Of a stretch of DNA of 64,000 nucleotides, positions 50,153-64,000 are shown piece by piece (the stretch's first letter is position 1; each line of letters begins with the position of its first letter). The DNA is from Euphorbia lathyris. Taxonomy: Eukaryota; Streptophyta; Magnoliopsida; Malpighiales; Euphorbiaceae. A program made the position numbers and the translations under genes. The stretch is taken from positions 44,476,501 through 44,540,500 of the forward strand of contig NC_088919.1 of NCBI RefSeq assembly GCF_963576675.1. The letters run 5' to 3'. The notes under the pieces are model-generated. The model searched no databases and had not been told where the DNA came from. It saw only the letters and a list, made by a program, of their open reading frames with translations.

Positions 50153-50977
50153 ATATATAAATATTATTATTTCTAGTTTTATACATTTTCTAATTATTTT
50201 TCCTCTATATATATATATATATATATATATATGTCATTGTTACTATTTTTATACATTTACTAATTATTTTTGTTCATGTATAAGTATTATTATTATTACA
50301 TATATACTATTCTTATTGTTTACACTGTTTATATAAACAGTGTTTATCTAATAATTAATATTCTTTCATGTAATTTGCGAGTTATTAGCAGGTATCATTA
50401 ATACGTATTTATACATATAATTACAGAACTATTCTAAAAGAAAAATAAACGACAGTTGATAAAAAGAGAGAAAAATTATAAAACTTTATTAAATATCATG
50501 CTTTTTATATATTTAGAAACGAATCTAACTCACTTTCTTGATTTAATTTACAGGAAAATAACAGATTTATCAAGCCCGTAGGCTCTCACTTTAATGTCGG
50601 AGGCTTTTTCTTCATTGCTTTAAATCCGAAGGCAACTCGGTGTCCACAGAAAGTAGGGTCGAGGTCCACGTTCAATCTAGACACATACATGATTTGTTTT
50701 TAAGTGACTATCGTTCATGTTATTTTTATTGGATCAAGGCCCATTACAAAATTGAGTCCAATCCATTTCAGCTCATACCAGTCTAAGGGTCCACTTCGGA
50801 AACGGGTCAGGTTAAAAAAAATCCAGTCCATAAATGAACCGGGTTTGAAAATCTAGTTCAAAAATGGGGCAAAACGAAATCTAGATCAAGATATAGTCAA
50901 ACTTGACCCATAAGTATACGAAATCCAAAGGATCCTTTGAATTTATTGTATTTTTCAATTTGTTAACAATAACATGT
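50153..50977. other. AT-rich intergenic DNA with a TA microsatellite
   Basis: A TA run lies at about 50,202-50,231. 50,640-50,930 contains CCAGTCCA/AAATCTAG-like phrases from an old repeat. No gene seen. Confidence 0.4.
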
Positions 50978-51051
50978 GCTTTCATAGCTCAGTTGGTTAG
51001 AGCACCCGTTTAGTAAGCGGGAGGTCTTGAGTTCGACTCTCAATGAAAGCA
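50978..51051 (+). tRNA. tRNA-Thr (anticodon AGT)
   Basis: The acceptor stem GCTTTCA pairs with TGAAAGC; the D arm is GCTC...GAGC. The anticodon stem CCCGT/GCGGG encloses loop TTAGTAA with anticodon AGT at 51012-51014. The T arm TTGAG-TTCGACT-CTCAA is followed by the acceptor strand and discriminator A. All stems are intact and no intron is present, so it should be functional and read ACN threonine codons after wobble deamination. Confidence 0.93.
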
Positions 51052-51293
51052 TATAAAACTCCATTAACTTTCAAAATGAAAGTATTTATATCTGTTCTTA
51101 GTTTTTCTTTTCAATAATGATAAGAAAGAGAAATGCGTAGGTTGTGGGAGTAAACCTACTATTTGATTCGACAACGAACACTATATCGTTTCAAAACAAA
51201 GATTAACATATTTCATCTAATTATCAAACATTAGTGGATTCTCTGAATTTACAAATAACACTTGTATTTATCAAATGATTAACAATAACCTAT

Positions 51294-51367
51294 GCTTTCG
51301 TAATTCAGTTGGTTAGAGCATATGTTTAGTAAGCGGGAGGTTCTGAGTTCAACTTTTAACGAAAGCC
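51294..51367 (+). pseudogene. Decayed tRNA-Thr(AGT) duplicate
   Basis: Copy of the tRNA 316 bases downstream, same strand. The acceptor GCTTTCG/CGAAAGC still pairs and the loop TTTAGTAA is kept. The D stem has ATTC opposite GAGC, the anticodon stem ATATG no longer pairs with GCGGG, and the T stem is damaged. The flanking AACAATAAC is shared, so a segment rather than only the tRNA was duplicated. Confidence 0.82.
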
Positions 51368-51538
51368 TATGAATTTAAGCATAAATTTAACTTTAAGTTT
51401 GCAAAAAAAAATTAAGTAATCCGGCTAGCTAGCTAGCTACACTATAGTTTCTCAATATATCAAAACAAAAAGAAGAAAAATAATAATAAAAATAACCCCT
51501 AAACTTTTAATCATATTACTAAAATTAACATTTAATAG

Positions 51539-56109
<4,571 letters not shown>

Positions 56110-56451
56110 CTTAATTGTTGATTAATTAATTAATTAATCAACAGTAATTTTTCTTCTGTAATTATATATATATAATGTTGTAGAGACCTGTTCTGATTGG
56201 AATTTTACAGTGGGGGAAGAGTACTAAAATAAAAAGACTTCTATTCAGTTCTGTTTTTGCTGCAATTTTTATCCGATTTTAATGATAAAAGTAATTAATT
56301 AAGGATTGGATTTAATTTTCTCAAATTTTGATTAATAATATTTTATATAATTTAATTATTTAGATTTACAATAAAATAAAAGAAAACAATGATTAATCCT
56401 CCTTTTATTTTATCCGATAATACATAATCTTCTCAATAGATATCACAGTTT
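56110..56451 (-). promoter_or_regulatory. Upstream region of the subtilase gene
   Basis: An AT-rich ATTATATATATATAATTAC about 55-75 bases upstream of the ATG may act as TATA box. A TTAATTAATTAATTAA run sits next to the start codon. The stretch ends at the 3' LTR of a copia remnant, so the native promoter is at most about 340 bases long. Confidence 0.4.
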
Positions 56452-56721
56452 TGGTTAAAGATTAATTCTCCTTTTTAAGAAATAAAAAAAGATTCATAGA
56501 GATATTGATAAATTGAGAGAAAAATATTGAAGAAGGGAAGAAGATTGAATTCTTATTAACCAAACAAGTCACAACGATTACACTATATAGAGGAGGAAAC
56601 AGACAAAAGAGCAATTGGCAAGCACGTGCCAGGTGCATGCTCATAACAATCAAAGGCAAATAACCACAAGGGTCCTTATACAAAATAAACTGAAATAACA
56701 AAATAACAACTAAATCCTTCA
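56452..56721 (-). mobile_element. 3' LTR of a copia remnant
   Basis: The right edge (minus TGAAGGATTTAGTTG) adjoins a polypurine tract CTTGAGGGAGGT at 56722-56733. The left edge is placed at TGGTTAAAG by its TG/CA terminus; this is inferred because the partner LTR is lost. Confidence 0.5.
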
Positions 56722-56785
56722 ACCTCCCTCAAGATGAAACACTTTTCATCTTGCACAAACCAAACAAAATCAGCAATGAAAACCA

Positions 56786-58854
56786 TCAATCTCCTTGAAA
56801 CTCTGCATCTCCCACCATGCTGATATTAGTGAAATTCATTTGTGCCAAAGAACCTGCCATCTGCTTTCCAGAAAGTGGCTTAGTGAATAAATCTGCCAAC
56901 TGATTAGAAGAATTGACATAAGGTGTATGAATAAAACCACTTTCCATATGGGATCTCACCAAGTGACAATCGATCTCAACATGTTTCATCTTTTCATGAA
57001 ACACAGGATTGGCAGCTATATGTATAGTAGCTTGATTATCACAGTATAACGGAATAGGAAGGTTAGGCTGAAATTTGAACTTAGCAAGCAAATAATCAAG
57101 CCATTTCAATTCACATGAGGCTATAGACATAGCTCTGTACTCTGCTTCAGCTGAGCTTTTGTTCACCACATTCTGCTTCTTAGACTTCCATGAAACCAGA
57201 CAATCACCAATAAACACGCAGTATCCAGTTATAGATTTCCTCGTGATTTTACACCTTCCCCAATCTGAATCGCAAAAGGCGCGCATATGAGACAGATCTG
57301 TCCCTGCTCCATAAAACAAACCATTATTCAATGTACCTTTGAGATACCTGACCACATGTTCAGCAGCTTCCATTTGAATCTCAATAGGCTTGCTCATATA
57401 CTGACTAAGATGTTGAGTTGCAAAAGCTATGTCTGGCCTAGTAAACCCCAAATAGAGTAGTCGGCCCACTATTCTTCGATACTTTTCTGGATTAGGAATC
57501 TCTGCAGAAACTGTATCCAACTCTGCCTCACTTAAAAAAGGACTAGTCACTGCAACTGAGTCATTCAAATCTGCATCAGTAATTAAGTCTCGAATATATT
57601 TGGATTGGGAAATAATCAACCCTCGATCCCCAAAAAATACTTTGCTTCTCCCATGTCTTTGATTGTAAAACTTTCATCTAAGGCCTTCTTCACATCATTA
57701 ATCATTTTGATTGAAGTTCCTGTTATTAGAACATCATCAACATACACAATAAGGGCCAAAAAATGATCTGTGCCAGATTTGATGAACAAACAATAGTCGT
57801 GTATAGACTTAACAAAACCCAACTCAAGCAATTTTGCTGTGAAAGCTTTGTTCCACTGCCTTCCTGCCTGCTTAAGGCCATACAAGGATTTTTCTAACTT
57901 GCACACCATTCCTGGTTTAGCTTTACTATACCCTTTAGGTGGTTCCATGTATAATTCTTCATCAATGCTCCCATTCAAGTATGCATTATTAATGTCAATC
58001 TGTTGTATAGTCCATCCTTTGCTAACTACTACAGCAAAAAATACTCGGACTGTGGTAACTTTTGTAACTGGGGAGTAACTATCGTGGTAGTCAATACCAT
58101 ACCTCTGATCATATCCTCTAGCTACAAGTTGTGCTTTATATCTAACTATAGATCCATCTGCAACTCTTTTAATCTTAAACAACCACTTAGACGTTATTGC
58201 ATGTTTCCCTTCTGGCAATTCAGTCAATTTCCAGGTGTTGTTCTTCTCTAAAGCTTCAATTTCTTGTGCCATTGCTGCTTCCCATTGTGGTTGCCCTTTA
58301 GCCTCTGCATAATGCTGAGGTTCTTATTCTTTGATCAAAGCAACTAAAAAGGCTTTATGACCTGCACTATGCTCAAAAACAGATCCATAAGAACACTCCT
58401 CTTCATCTTGAACTGTATTAATCACAAAATCATGCAACCACTGCGGCTGTTGTGTTTGTCTTTGTGATCTCCTTGCCTCAGGAGCCACAATAATTCTCTG
58501 ATCTGCGGTATCAACAGCTTCTACATCTGCAGGTGTTGCTTCTACACAATCTGCATGCACTAAGGGAATGGTCACTTCAACTACAGAATGGATGTCTTCA
58601 TTATGTTTCCCTGCAGTATTAGTAGCAAATGGGAAAATATGCTCTGCAAAAGTTACATCTCGAGAGACAATGAGTTGCTTTTTAACCCGATCATACATTT
58701 TCCATCCTTTCTGATTTCCTGCACTGCCAAGGTGAACACATTTAATAGATCTATCACCAAACTTCCCTCGAGAAGGAGTATTATCAAGTACATGACCCTG
58801 GCAACCAAATACTTTTAATGCATTCAACTGTGGTTGAACACCATATAACAACAT
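56786..58854 (-). pseudogene. Ty1/copia pol remnant (integrase end, RT, RNase H)
   Basis: On the minus strand the integrase tail with LKVFGCQGHV (about 58,810) and an acidic linker precede RT. RT shows WLFKIKR, YKAQLVARGY, QIDINNAYLNG and YVDD (about 57,745). RNase H shows CDSDWGRC, SSAEAEYRA, YCDNQATIHI and the LADLFTKPL end. Frame breaks lie near 57,617 and 58,325. The 5' part of the gene is missing at 58854 because an Athila-like LTR begins there. It is better preserved than the copia element at 41-48 kb and belongs to another family. Confidence 0.88.
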
Positions 58855-60394
58855 TGTTAAGCCCAAAATATACCTAAAATATCATATATAAATATGTTAA
58901 ATTTACATTGAAATCGTGCTAATTATATTCATTTGGAATACTTTTACGTCTTTATTTACTTCTTTGATGCAAGGTACTTAATTATTTGGTTAAATCCAAA
59001 TAGGAGCTAAAACGGAGCTAAAATGGAGCTAAAACGGAGGAAAACCCTAAAAAACATACCAAGAATGCATATTAGTCAGAAGAACGCTCAAGGAGGACGA
59101 GAAGCAGTCGAGAGACAGGGAGACAAGTCTCTGTCGCGACTGAGATTTTCATAATCTCAGTCGCGACTTACGAAAGGCGTCACGGAAGAAGAACGAAATC
59201 TTCAACTCGCCCCTGTACCCCCTGTCGCGACTGAGATTTTCAGAATCTCAGTCGCGACAGTGAAGCATTCTGCACATATTTCACATGTTTTAATCCGAGA
59301 AACGCGTCTGTTCGTTTGGATAAAAGCGACTCTTCACCAGCGGACACGACCCATCATTTGCAACCCTTCAACAACTATAAATAAGTGATCCATTTCAGAA
59401 ATTTGAGATGTTGGTTAAGTTAGAAAAGTTAGAGAAGAGAGTTATTGTGTTGAGTTTCTGAATCAGAAAAGAGTCAGAAAGTTAGATTTCATTTCTGTAA
59501 ACAAACTTGATGTACACAAGTTGTTATTAGATTAGTTATAAACACAGTATTAGTTTAGTTTCAAAGGTTGATCAGAGACAAGTTTTCATTCTGGTAGTGG
59601 ACTGACCAGTCTCTATTCCGAAGATTCAGCGAGAAGAATTGACGGCTGAAGCGTATGGGGTCTGACAAACCTACGGAGTTTGAGGGAAAGATTGACAACC
59701 CGGATCTCAAAGTTTTCGTTGCAATGCTCTCCAAGTTTCTACTTCTCTGTTAACTTGTGAAGATTCACATTTCATTAATGATATACTTATTTATTCAATA
59801 CATTCTTTCTGTTGTTATTTTGATATTGTTCTGACAAAACGATTTTCAAAATGATAAATTGGTGTTTTTATTAAAATGTTCTATTCCATCTTATTCATAT
59901 AAGAACTTTGTTGAACACTTGACAGATTTAGTTTTTATGGATGATATGATCGCTGATCGCGGCTTATCAGACATAAAATACTAGTTTGATTAAGGTAGTA
60001 ATCTGCTCCGATCCAGAGAGATTTCTACGGTTCAAAGCCATTTAATTGAATAAATTCCTATATTATTACATCTCCATAGTCTTTCCAAAGTTGAAGTTGT
60101 TTTCTTTGCTTTATGAAAATAAGTTTTATACCTTCTATTTATTCCAATTACGGAAGTATCTGTCTTGTAATCAAAATCTCAAGACGGAACTGTTCTCTAA
60201 ACTCGATATAATATTCTTATCTAATCCTAATTTACCCAAACCAATTCAATCAATTAAACGAATTTCTTTTATTAAACCTAAACACATGATTAAAACTGAA
60301 TTAAATAAAGTTTTAGTTAAAAAGCGTTCCCTGTGGGTTCGATATCTTTTATTACTACAAGCGTATACCGTGCACTTGCGGAAATCGCTCAACA
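58855..60394 (+). mobile_element. 5' LTR of an Athila-like Ty3 element
   Basis: Starts TGTTAAGCCCAAAAT inside the copia pol and ends ATCGCTCAACA seven bases before the PBS. A plus-strand TATA box CTATAAATAAG lies near 59,373. Two strong hairpins lie in U3 at 59133-59167 and 59222-59260. The host sequence before it is AACAT; the matching duplication would be outside the window. Two frames at about 60,050-60,500 span the LTR end and PBS and are not genes. Confidence 0.85.
59133..59260. repeat. Two perfect hairpins in the Athila-like LTR
   Basis: GTCGCGACTGAGATT pairs with AATCTCAGTCGCGAC across a 5-base loop at 59133-59167. At 59222-59260 the same stem, extended to 17 pairs, closes another 5-base loop. 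The two loops differ only at the last base (TTCAT, TTCAG). Confidence 0.92.
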
Positions 60395-60400
60395 AGTTTT

Positions 60401-60418
60401 TGGCGCCGTTGCCGGGGA
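60401..60418 (+). other. Primer-binding site of the Athila-like element
   Basis: TGGCGCCGTTGCCGGGGA, the PBS typical of Athila elements and usually assigned to tRNA-Asp. It lies six bases after the LTR end. Confidence 0.88.
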
Positions 60419-60569
60419 ACGCCAAAATTTTTGACAAAATTTTAGATTTTTCGTGTTTTATTTCGAATCTAGGTTTAAACATACTTATTTTAATTTTTAT
60501 AATTTAATAATTTTAATTTACTAATTTATTTATTTTTTTCGAATTCTGTTTTATAGGTAGTTTCGGTTC

Positions 60570-62018
60570 GTGCAAGATTTCAGGTTCATGCGCAGTTCTC
60601 GAAGTTCAGGCATTGTACCAGACCCTATAGACCCAGAAATTGAGAAAACCATTAGGAAGAACAAGAAAAACAAGAAAAACAAAAATAAGACTCCAGTAAA
60701 AACATTTACCGAGCCAGAAAAAATGGCAGACCCACCAACACTTATGGATTACGCTAGGCCAGGTGTGGCCGGTGTAACCAATAGTATCGTTAGACCCAGA
60801 ATCACTGCAAACCAATTTGAAATTAAGCCAGCTTTGCTTAATATGTTGCAAAATAATGTAACATTTTACGGGTTACCTAACGAAAATCCTAACACCCATT
60901 TAACAAATTTCCTTGAAATTTGTGACACTTTTAAAATCCCAGATGTGACTGCAGAAGCAATCAAACTTCGCCTCTTTCCTTTCACTTTGAATGATAGAGC
61001 CAAAGAATGGTTAACTTCTATGCCAGCCGCAACTTTTGCCACTTGGGAACAATTAGCCCAAGCATTTTTATCAAAATATTTTCCTTTAGCAAAAACCGCA
61101 AGAGTCATAAAGGAGTTAACATCTTTTTCTCAAAATGATAATGAGACTCTTTATGAAACTTGGGAACGTTTTAAAGAACTTCAACGTTTATGCCCACACC
61201 ACCAATTACCCGCTGAACTTTTAATGCAAACATTTTACAATGGACTAAATCCTACAACTAGGGGTTCATTAGATGCTATGTCGGGATGGCTATTTATGAA
61301 GAAAACATCAGCCCAATCGAGAGAACTTTTGGAGGAAATGGCAATCAACAGCAGTATGTGGCCCGCGGAACGTGGACATATACCGGTGGCAAAACCATCA
61401 TCCTCAACCACACCATCAGTTAAAGGTATAGTTGAACTTGATCCAGTCGCGATGCTACAAGCCCAATTTTCTGCTTTATCGCACAAAATTGACAAGTTTA
61501 TGGCACCACGCGATACCAATGGTAATCCAATCCAAACGGATGTGGATTACGAAAACATGAGTGAGATCGAACAGGTGAATTTTGTCCAAGGGCAAAACCA
61601 AACTAATAATCCTTATTCTAATACTTATAATTCTGGATGGAGGAATCATCCTAACTTTAACTGGAAAGATAACAATAACAATAATGCAAGTGCTAATCAA
61701 AATCGTACTACTAATTATCAAAATCAGTCAAGAGATACGATTAGCACTTTATCTTCTAAAATCGACAAGTTTATAGATGCTATCAGTGGAAAAATAAGTA
61801 ATCACGATGATGGTTTTAAACGGATCGAAAATAAATTCGACCAGCTTATTAAAAACCACTCATCTAGCATCCATAATTTGGAGGTTCAAATTGGTCAACT
61901 TGCTAAATCAATTCCATCCCGAAAAGAGGGAAGTCTTCCCAGCCATACGGAAGAAAATCTGAAAGAGCAGGTAAAGGCTATCACTCTTTGTTCAGGGAAA
62001 AATTATCAAGGGCCATAA
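60570..62018 (+). CDS. Athila-like gag
   Basis: 482 codons without interruption. MRSSRSSGIVPDP (Met 8, 60591) may be the real start. A Lys/Asn-rich basic stretch (30-45) precedes the capsid domain: FYGLPNENPNTHLTNFLEIC, FPFTLNDRAKEWL and FLSKYFPL. A middle region with Asn-rich repeats (NNNNNASANQN) follows, then a helical C-terminal part (SSIHNLEVQIGQLAKSI), both usual in Athila gag. There is no zinc knuckle. A TAA at 62016-62018 separates it from the protease in the same frame, where relatives read through, so this is probably a nonsense change. Confidence 0.88.
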   Translation: MQDFRFMRSSRSSGIVPDPIDPEIEKTIRKNKKNKKNKNKTPVKTFTEPEKMADPPTLMDYARPGVAGVTNSIVRPRITANQFEIKPALLNMLQNNVTFYGLPNENPNTHLTNFLEICDTFKIPDVTAEAIKLRLFPFTLNDRAKEWLTSMPAATFATWEQLAQAFLSKYFPLAKTARVIKELTSFSQNDNETLYETWERFKELQRLCPHHQLPAELLMQTFYNGLNPTTRGSLDAMSGWLFMKKTSAQSRELLEEMAINSSMWPAERGHIPVAKPSSSTTPSVKGIVELDPVAMLQAQFSALSHKIDKFMAPRDTNGNPIQTDVDYENMSEIEQVNFVQGQNQTNNPYSNTYNSGWRNHPNFNWKDNNNNNASANQNRTTNYQNQSRDTISTLSSKIDKFIDAISGKISNHDDGFKRIENKFDQLIKNHSSSIHNLEVQIGQLAKSIPSRKEGSLPSHTEENLKEQVKAITLCSGKNYQGP

Positions 62019-62726
62019 ATGCCCAAAGATGCAACATTACCAGGAACTGATTTACCAAAGTCCAAAGAAGATATCTTAAACACAAATACTTCACCATTTG
62101 ACACAAGTACCAAAACTTTTGTACCCAAACCACCTTTTCCGCACAAAGTCCGAAATAAGGACTATGATAAACAACTTCTAACGTTTTTGGATAAACTTAA
62201 AAATTTGCACATCAATTTAACGTTCATGGATGCAATCACACAAATTCCTAACTATGGTAAGTTTTTAAAGGATTTAATTTCAAAGAAAATCAGTTGGGAA
62301 GGAATTTCATCCATTTCGTTAACTGAAGACTGTAGTTCAATCGTGTCAAGTAATTTGCCCACAAAACTCAAAGATCCCGGATGTTTTACTATTCCGTGTA
62401 AATTGGGAGATATTGAATTCCCAAGTTGTCTTTGTGATTTAGGAGCAAGTATAAACTTAATGTCGTTGTCTATTTTTAACAAGTTAGGTTTAGAAGAAGA
62501 TATCAAACGTACCAATATGGTTTTGCAATTAGCGAATCAAACCACTAAGAAACCATATGGTATAATTGAAGATGTTTTAGTCAAAGTCGATAAATTTATT
62601 TTTCCTACCGATTTTGTTATATTAGACTTTGCCTATGATGTAAATTGCCCTTTAATTTTCGGTAGACCATTTATGAACATGGGACGCGCTCTAGTAGAAG
62701 GTAGTTTTAAGGATAGGAGAAGATAA
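62019..62726 (+). pseudogene. Athila-like protease region
   Basis: Same frame as gag, directly after its stop. The protease active site is the Athila variant CDLGASINLM (about 62,436) in place of D-[ST]-G; the conserved IFGRPFMNMGRAL follows. A frameshift near 62,712 moves the remainder (EDKIEFNMNKAM) to the frame of the next part. Confidence 0.85.
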
Positions 62727-62739
62727 GATCGAGTTTAAT

Positions 62740-63687
62740 ATGAACAAAGCGATGAAATACCCTATGGAGGAATTCGCTTGTATGAAACTTGATTTAGTCG
62801 AGGAATGTGTCAATGACGTTATTCATAGTGAAGAAATAATTGAACCTATAATAGGTGAGGAATTAGATGATAAGGACCCAGAGCCTTTAATTCGAGAAGA
62901 TGGACCAGTTCCGCCTTCAATCATAATACCCCCTAAATTAGAACTTAAGGAGTTACCCAGTCATTTGAGGTACGCTTTCTTAGGCGAAGGCGATTCTCTA
63001 CCTATAATTATTTCTAACAAATTAACAAATGATCAAGAAGAAAAATTGAAAGAAGTTGTTAGAAATAGGATAGGAAGTATGGGATGGCAAATTTCAGACT
63101 TAAAAGGAATTAATCCTAGTATCGTAATGCATAGAATTCACTTAGAAGAGGATAAGCCACCTAAAGCGGATAGGCAAATACGCTTAAATCCGAACATGAA
63201 AGAAGTAGTCAAAAATGAGATTACTAAACTTTTAGACAATGGAATCATTTACCCGATCTCGGATAGTGAATGGGTTAGTCCAATCCATTGTGTACCCAAA
63301 AAAGGAGGCATAACTGTTGTAAGAAATGATGAAGGTGAATTGATACCTACACGAACCAGCACCGGTTGGAGGGTTTGTATAGACTATAGGAACCTAAACA
63401 AAGCAACTAGGAAAGATCATTTTCCTCTACCTTTCATTGATCAAATGATCGAAAGGATAGTCGGTCATGCATTTTATTTTTTCCTAGACGGTTATTCCAG
63501 ATTCTTTCAAATTTACATTTACCCGGATGACCAAGACAAAACAACCTTCACATGCCCTTATAGAACATTTGCATATAGGAGAATGCCTTTTGGTCTATGT
63601 AATGCACCAGTAACATTTCAACGATGTATGACAGCAATATTTAATGACTTCATTGAAGATATAATGGAAGTTTTCATGGATGATTTT
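62740..63687 (+). pseudogene. Athila-like reverse transcriptase (cut by an insertion)
   Basis: Linker, then RT: SEWVSPIHCVPKKGG, WRVCIDYRNLNKATRKDHFP, FLDGYSRFFQIYI, RRMPFGLCNAP, and the catalytic FMDD at about 63,675. The frame is broken one residue after FMDDF, where a new TG terminus begins. The rest of pol (RNase H, integrase) lies outside the window or is displaced by the insertion. Confidence 0.88.
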
Positions 63688-64000
63688 TGTTAGGCATGAA
63701 ATTGACTAAGTTTAACAGATAATTTATAAGGGAATTCGGGTATTTTTATATCATTTTGTAAGGATTAAGGGCTAATTAATGTCCTTGTGCAGATAAGCAA
63801 AGAAAAATGCTAAACTCGCTGGAAACAGCTTGTTTCGCTAATGCCAATGAGGAGTGGAGCCTTACTTGTTTCCAGCAGTTAAACGCCAGATTATCCAATG
63901 ACGGACAGCGACAGATCGTTGGTGGCAGTGAAAGGAAAGCGGCAGGACAGCAGGTGAAAGTGTGTGGCGATGGGATTGCCCAAAGAAGCAAGATGATTTG
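63688..64000. mobile_element. Probable LTR inserted in the Athila-like RT
   Basis: The RT frame stops matching the family at TGTTAGGCATGAAATTGAC. The TG start, sudden loss of coding homology and absence of another explanation suggest the beginning of another LTR element. Its other end is outside the window. Confidence 0.5.

Noticed and set aside
60046..60507. 153-codon frame across the Athila-like LTR end
   Set aside because: It crosses the LTR boundary and PBS and has low-complexity AT-rich composition.

Overview
The window is nuclear DNA of a flowering plant, most likely a eudicot: AT-rich intergenic DNA, spliced genes with short GT-AG introns, a Rab2-type GTPase, a SBT5-type subtilase, a ZAT-type C2H2 protein, NLR-type leucine-rich fragments, and many plant-specific transposon families. 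The species cannot be named from sequence alone.

Layout. 1-13,030 is a pile of LTR retrotransposons: a minus-strand Tat/Ogre-like Ty3 element (5' LTR 5772-8871, PBS, 2 kb leader, gag) is cut at 1179 by another LTR element; it had itself landed in an Athila-like LTR (8872-9932). Next come a decayed integrase (plus), a gag zinc-knuckle remnant (minus) and a second copy of the first LTR family. 13,232-33,100 is bounded by an inverted pair of NLR leucine-rich-repeat fragments. Between them lie a degenerate ZAT-type gene and a 15-kb PIF/Harbinger transposon (15399-30353, TSD TTA). This holds a Tourist-like MITE (16087-26533, TSD TTA), which in turn holds a Tat/Retand-type LTR element (16439-26215, TSD ATATG). 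Two Mutator-type MITEs, one a giant foldback, follow at 30.4-32.1 kb.

34,028-36,710 is an apparently intact six-exon Rab2/RABB1 gene (minus). 38-50 kb holds MITEs (Mutator-type, hAT), a complete but decayed Ty1/copia element (41432-48544, TSD AGGAA) carrying a solo LTR, and a tiny 890-bp LTR element (49263-50152, TSD ATATA) whose primer-binding site nearly matches that of the 10-kb Tat element. A tRNA-Thr(AGT) gene and its decayed duplicate lie at 51 kb. An apparently intact seven-exon subtilase gene (minus) spans 51,539-56,109. From 56.4 kb to the end, a minus-strand copia remnant is cut by an Athila-like element (5' LTR 58855-60394, gag, protease, RT), which is itself cut at 63,688 by another insertion.

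Most of the window is therefore layered transposons around a few host genes. The most unusual protein is the Tat/Ogre-like gag at 1180-3671: after the normal capsid region and zinc knuckle it carries three further capsid-like modules in one open frame. The same element has a GC-rich array of 22-bp palindromes directly upstream of a TATA box that sits inside its own inverted repeat.
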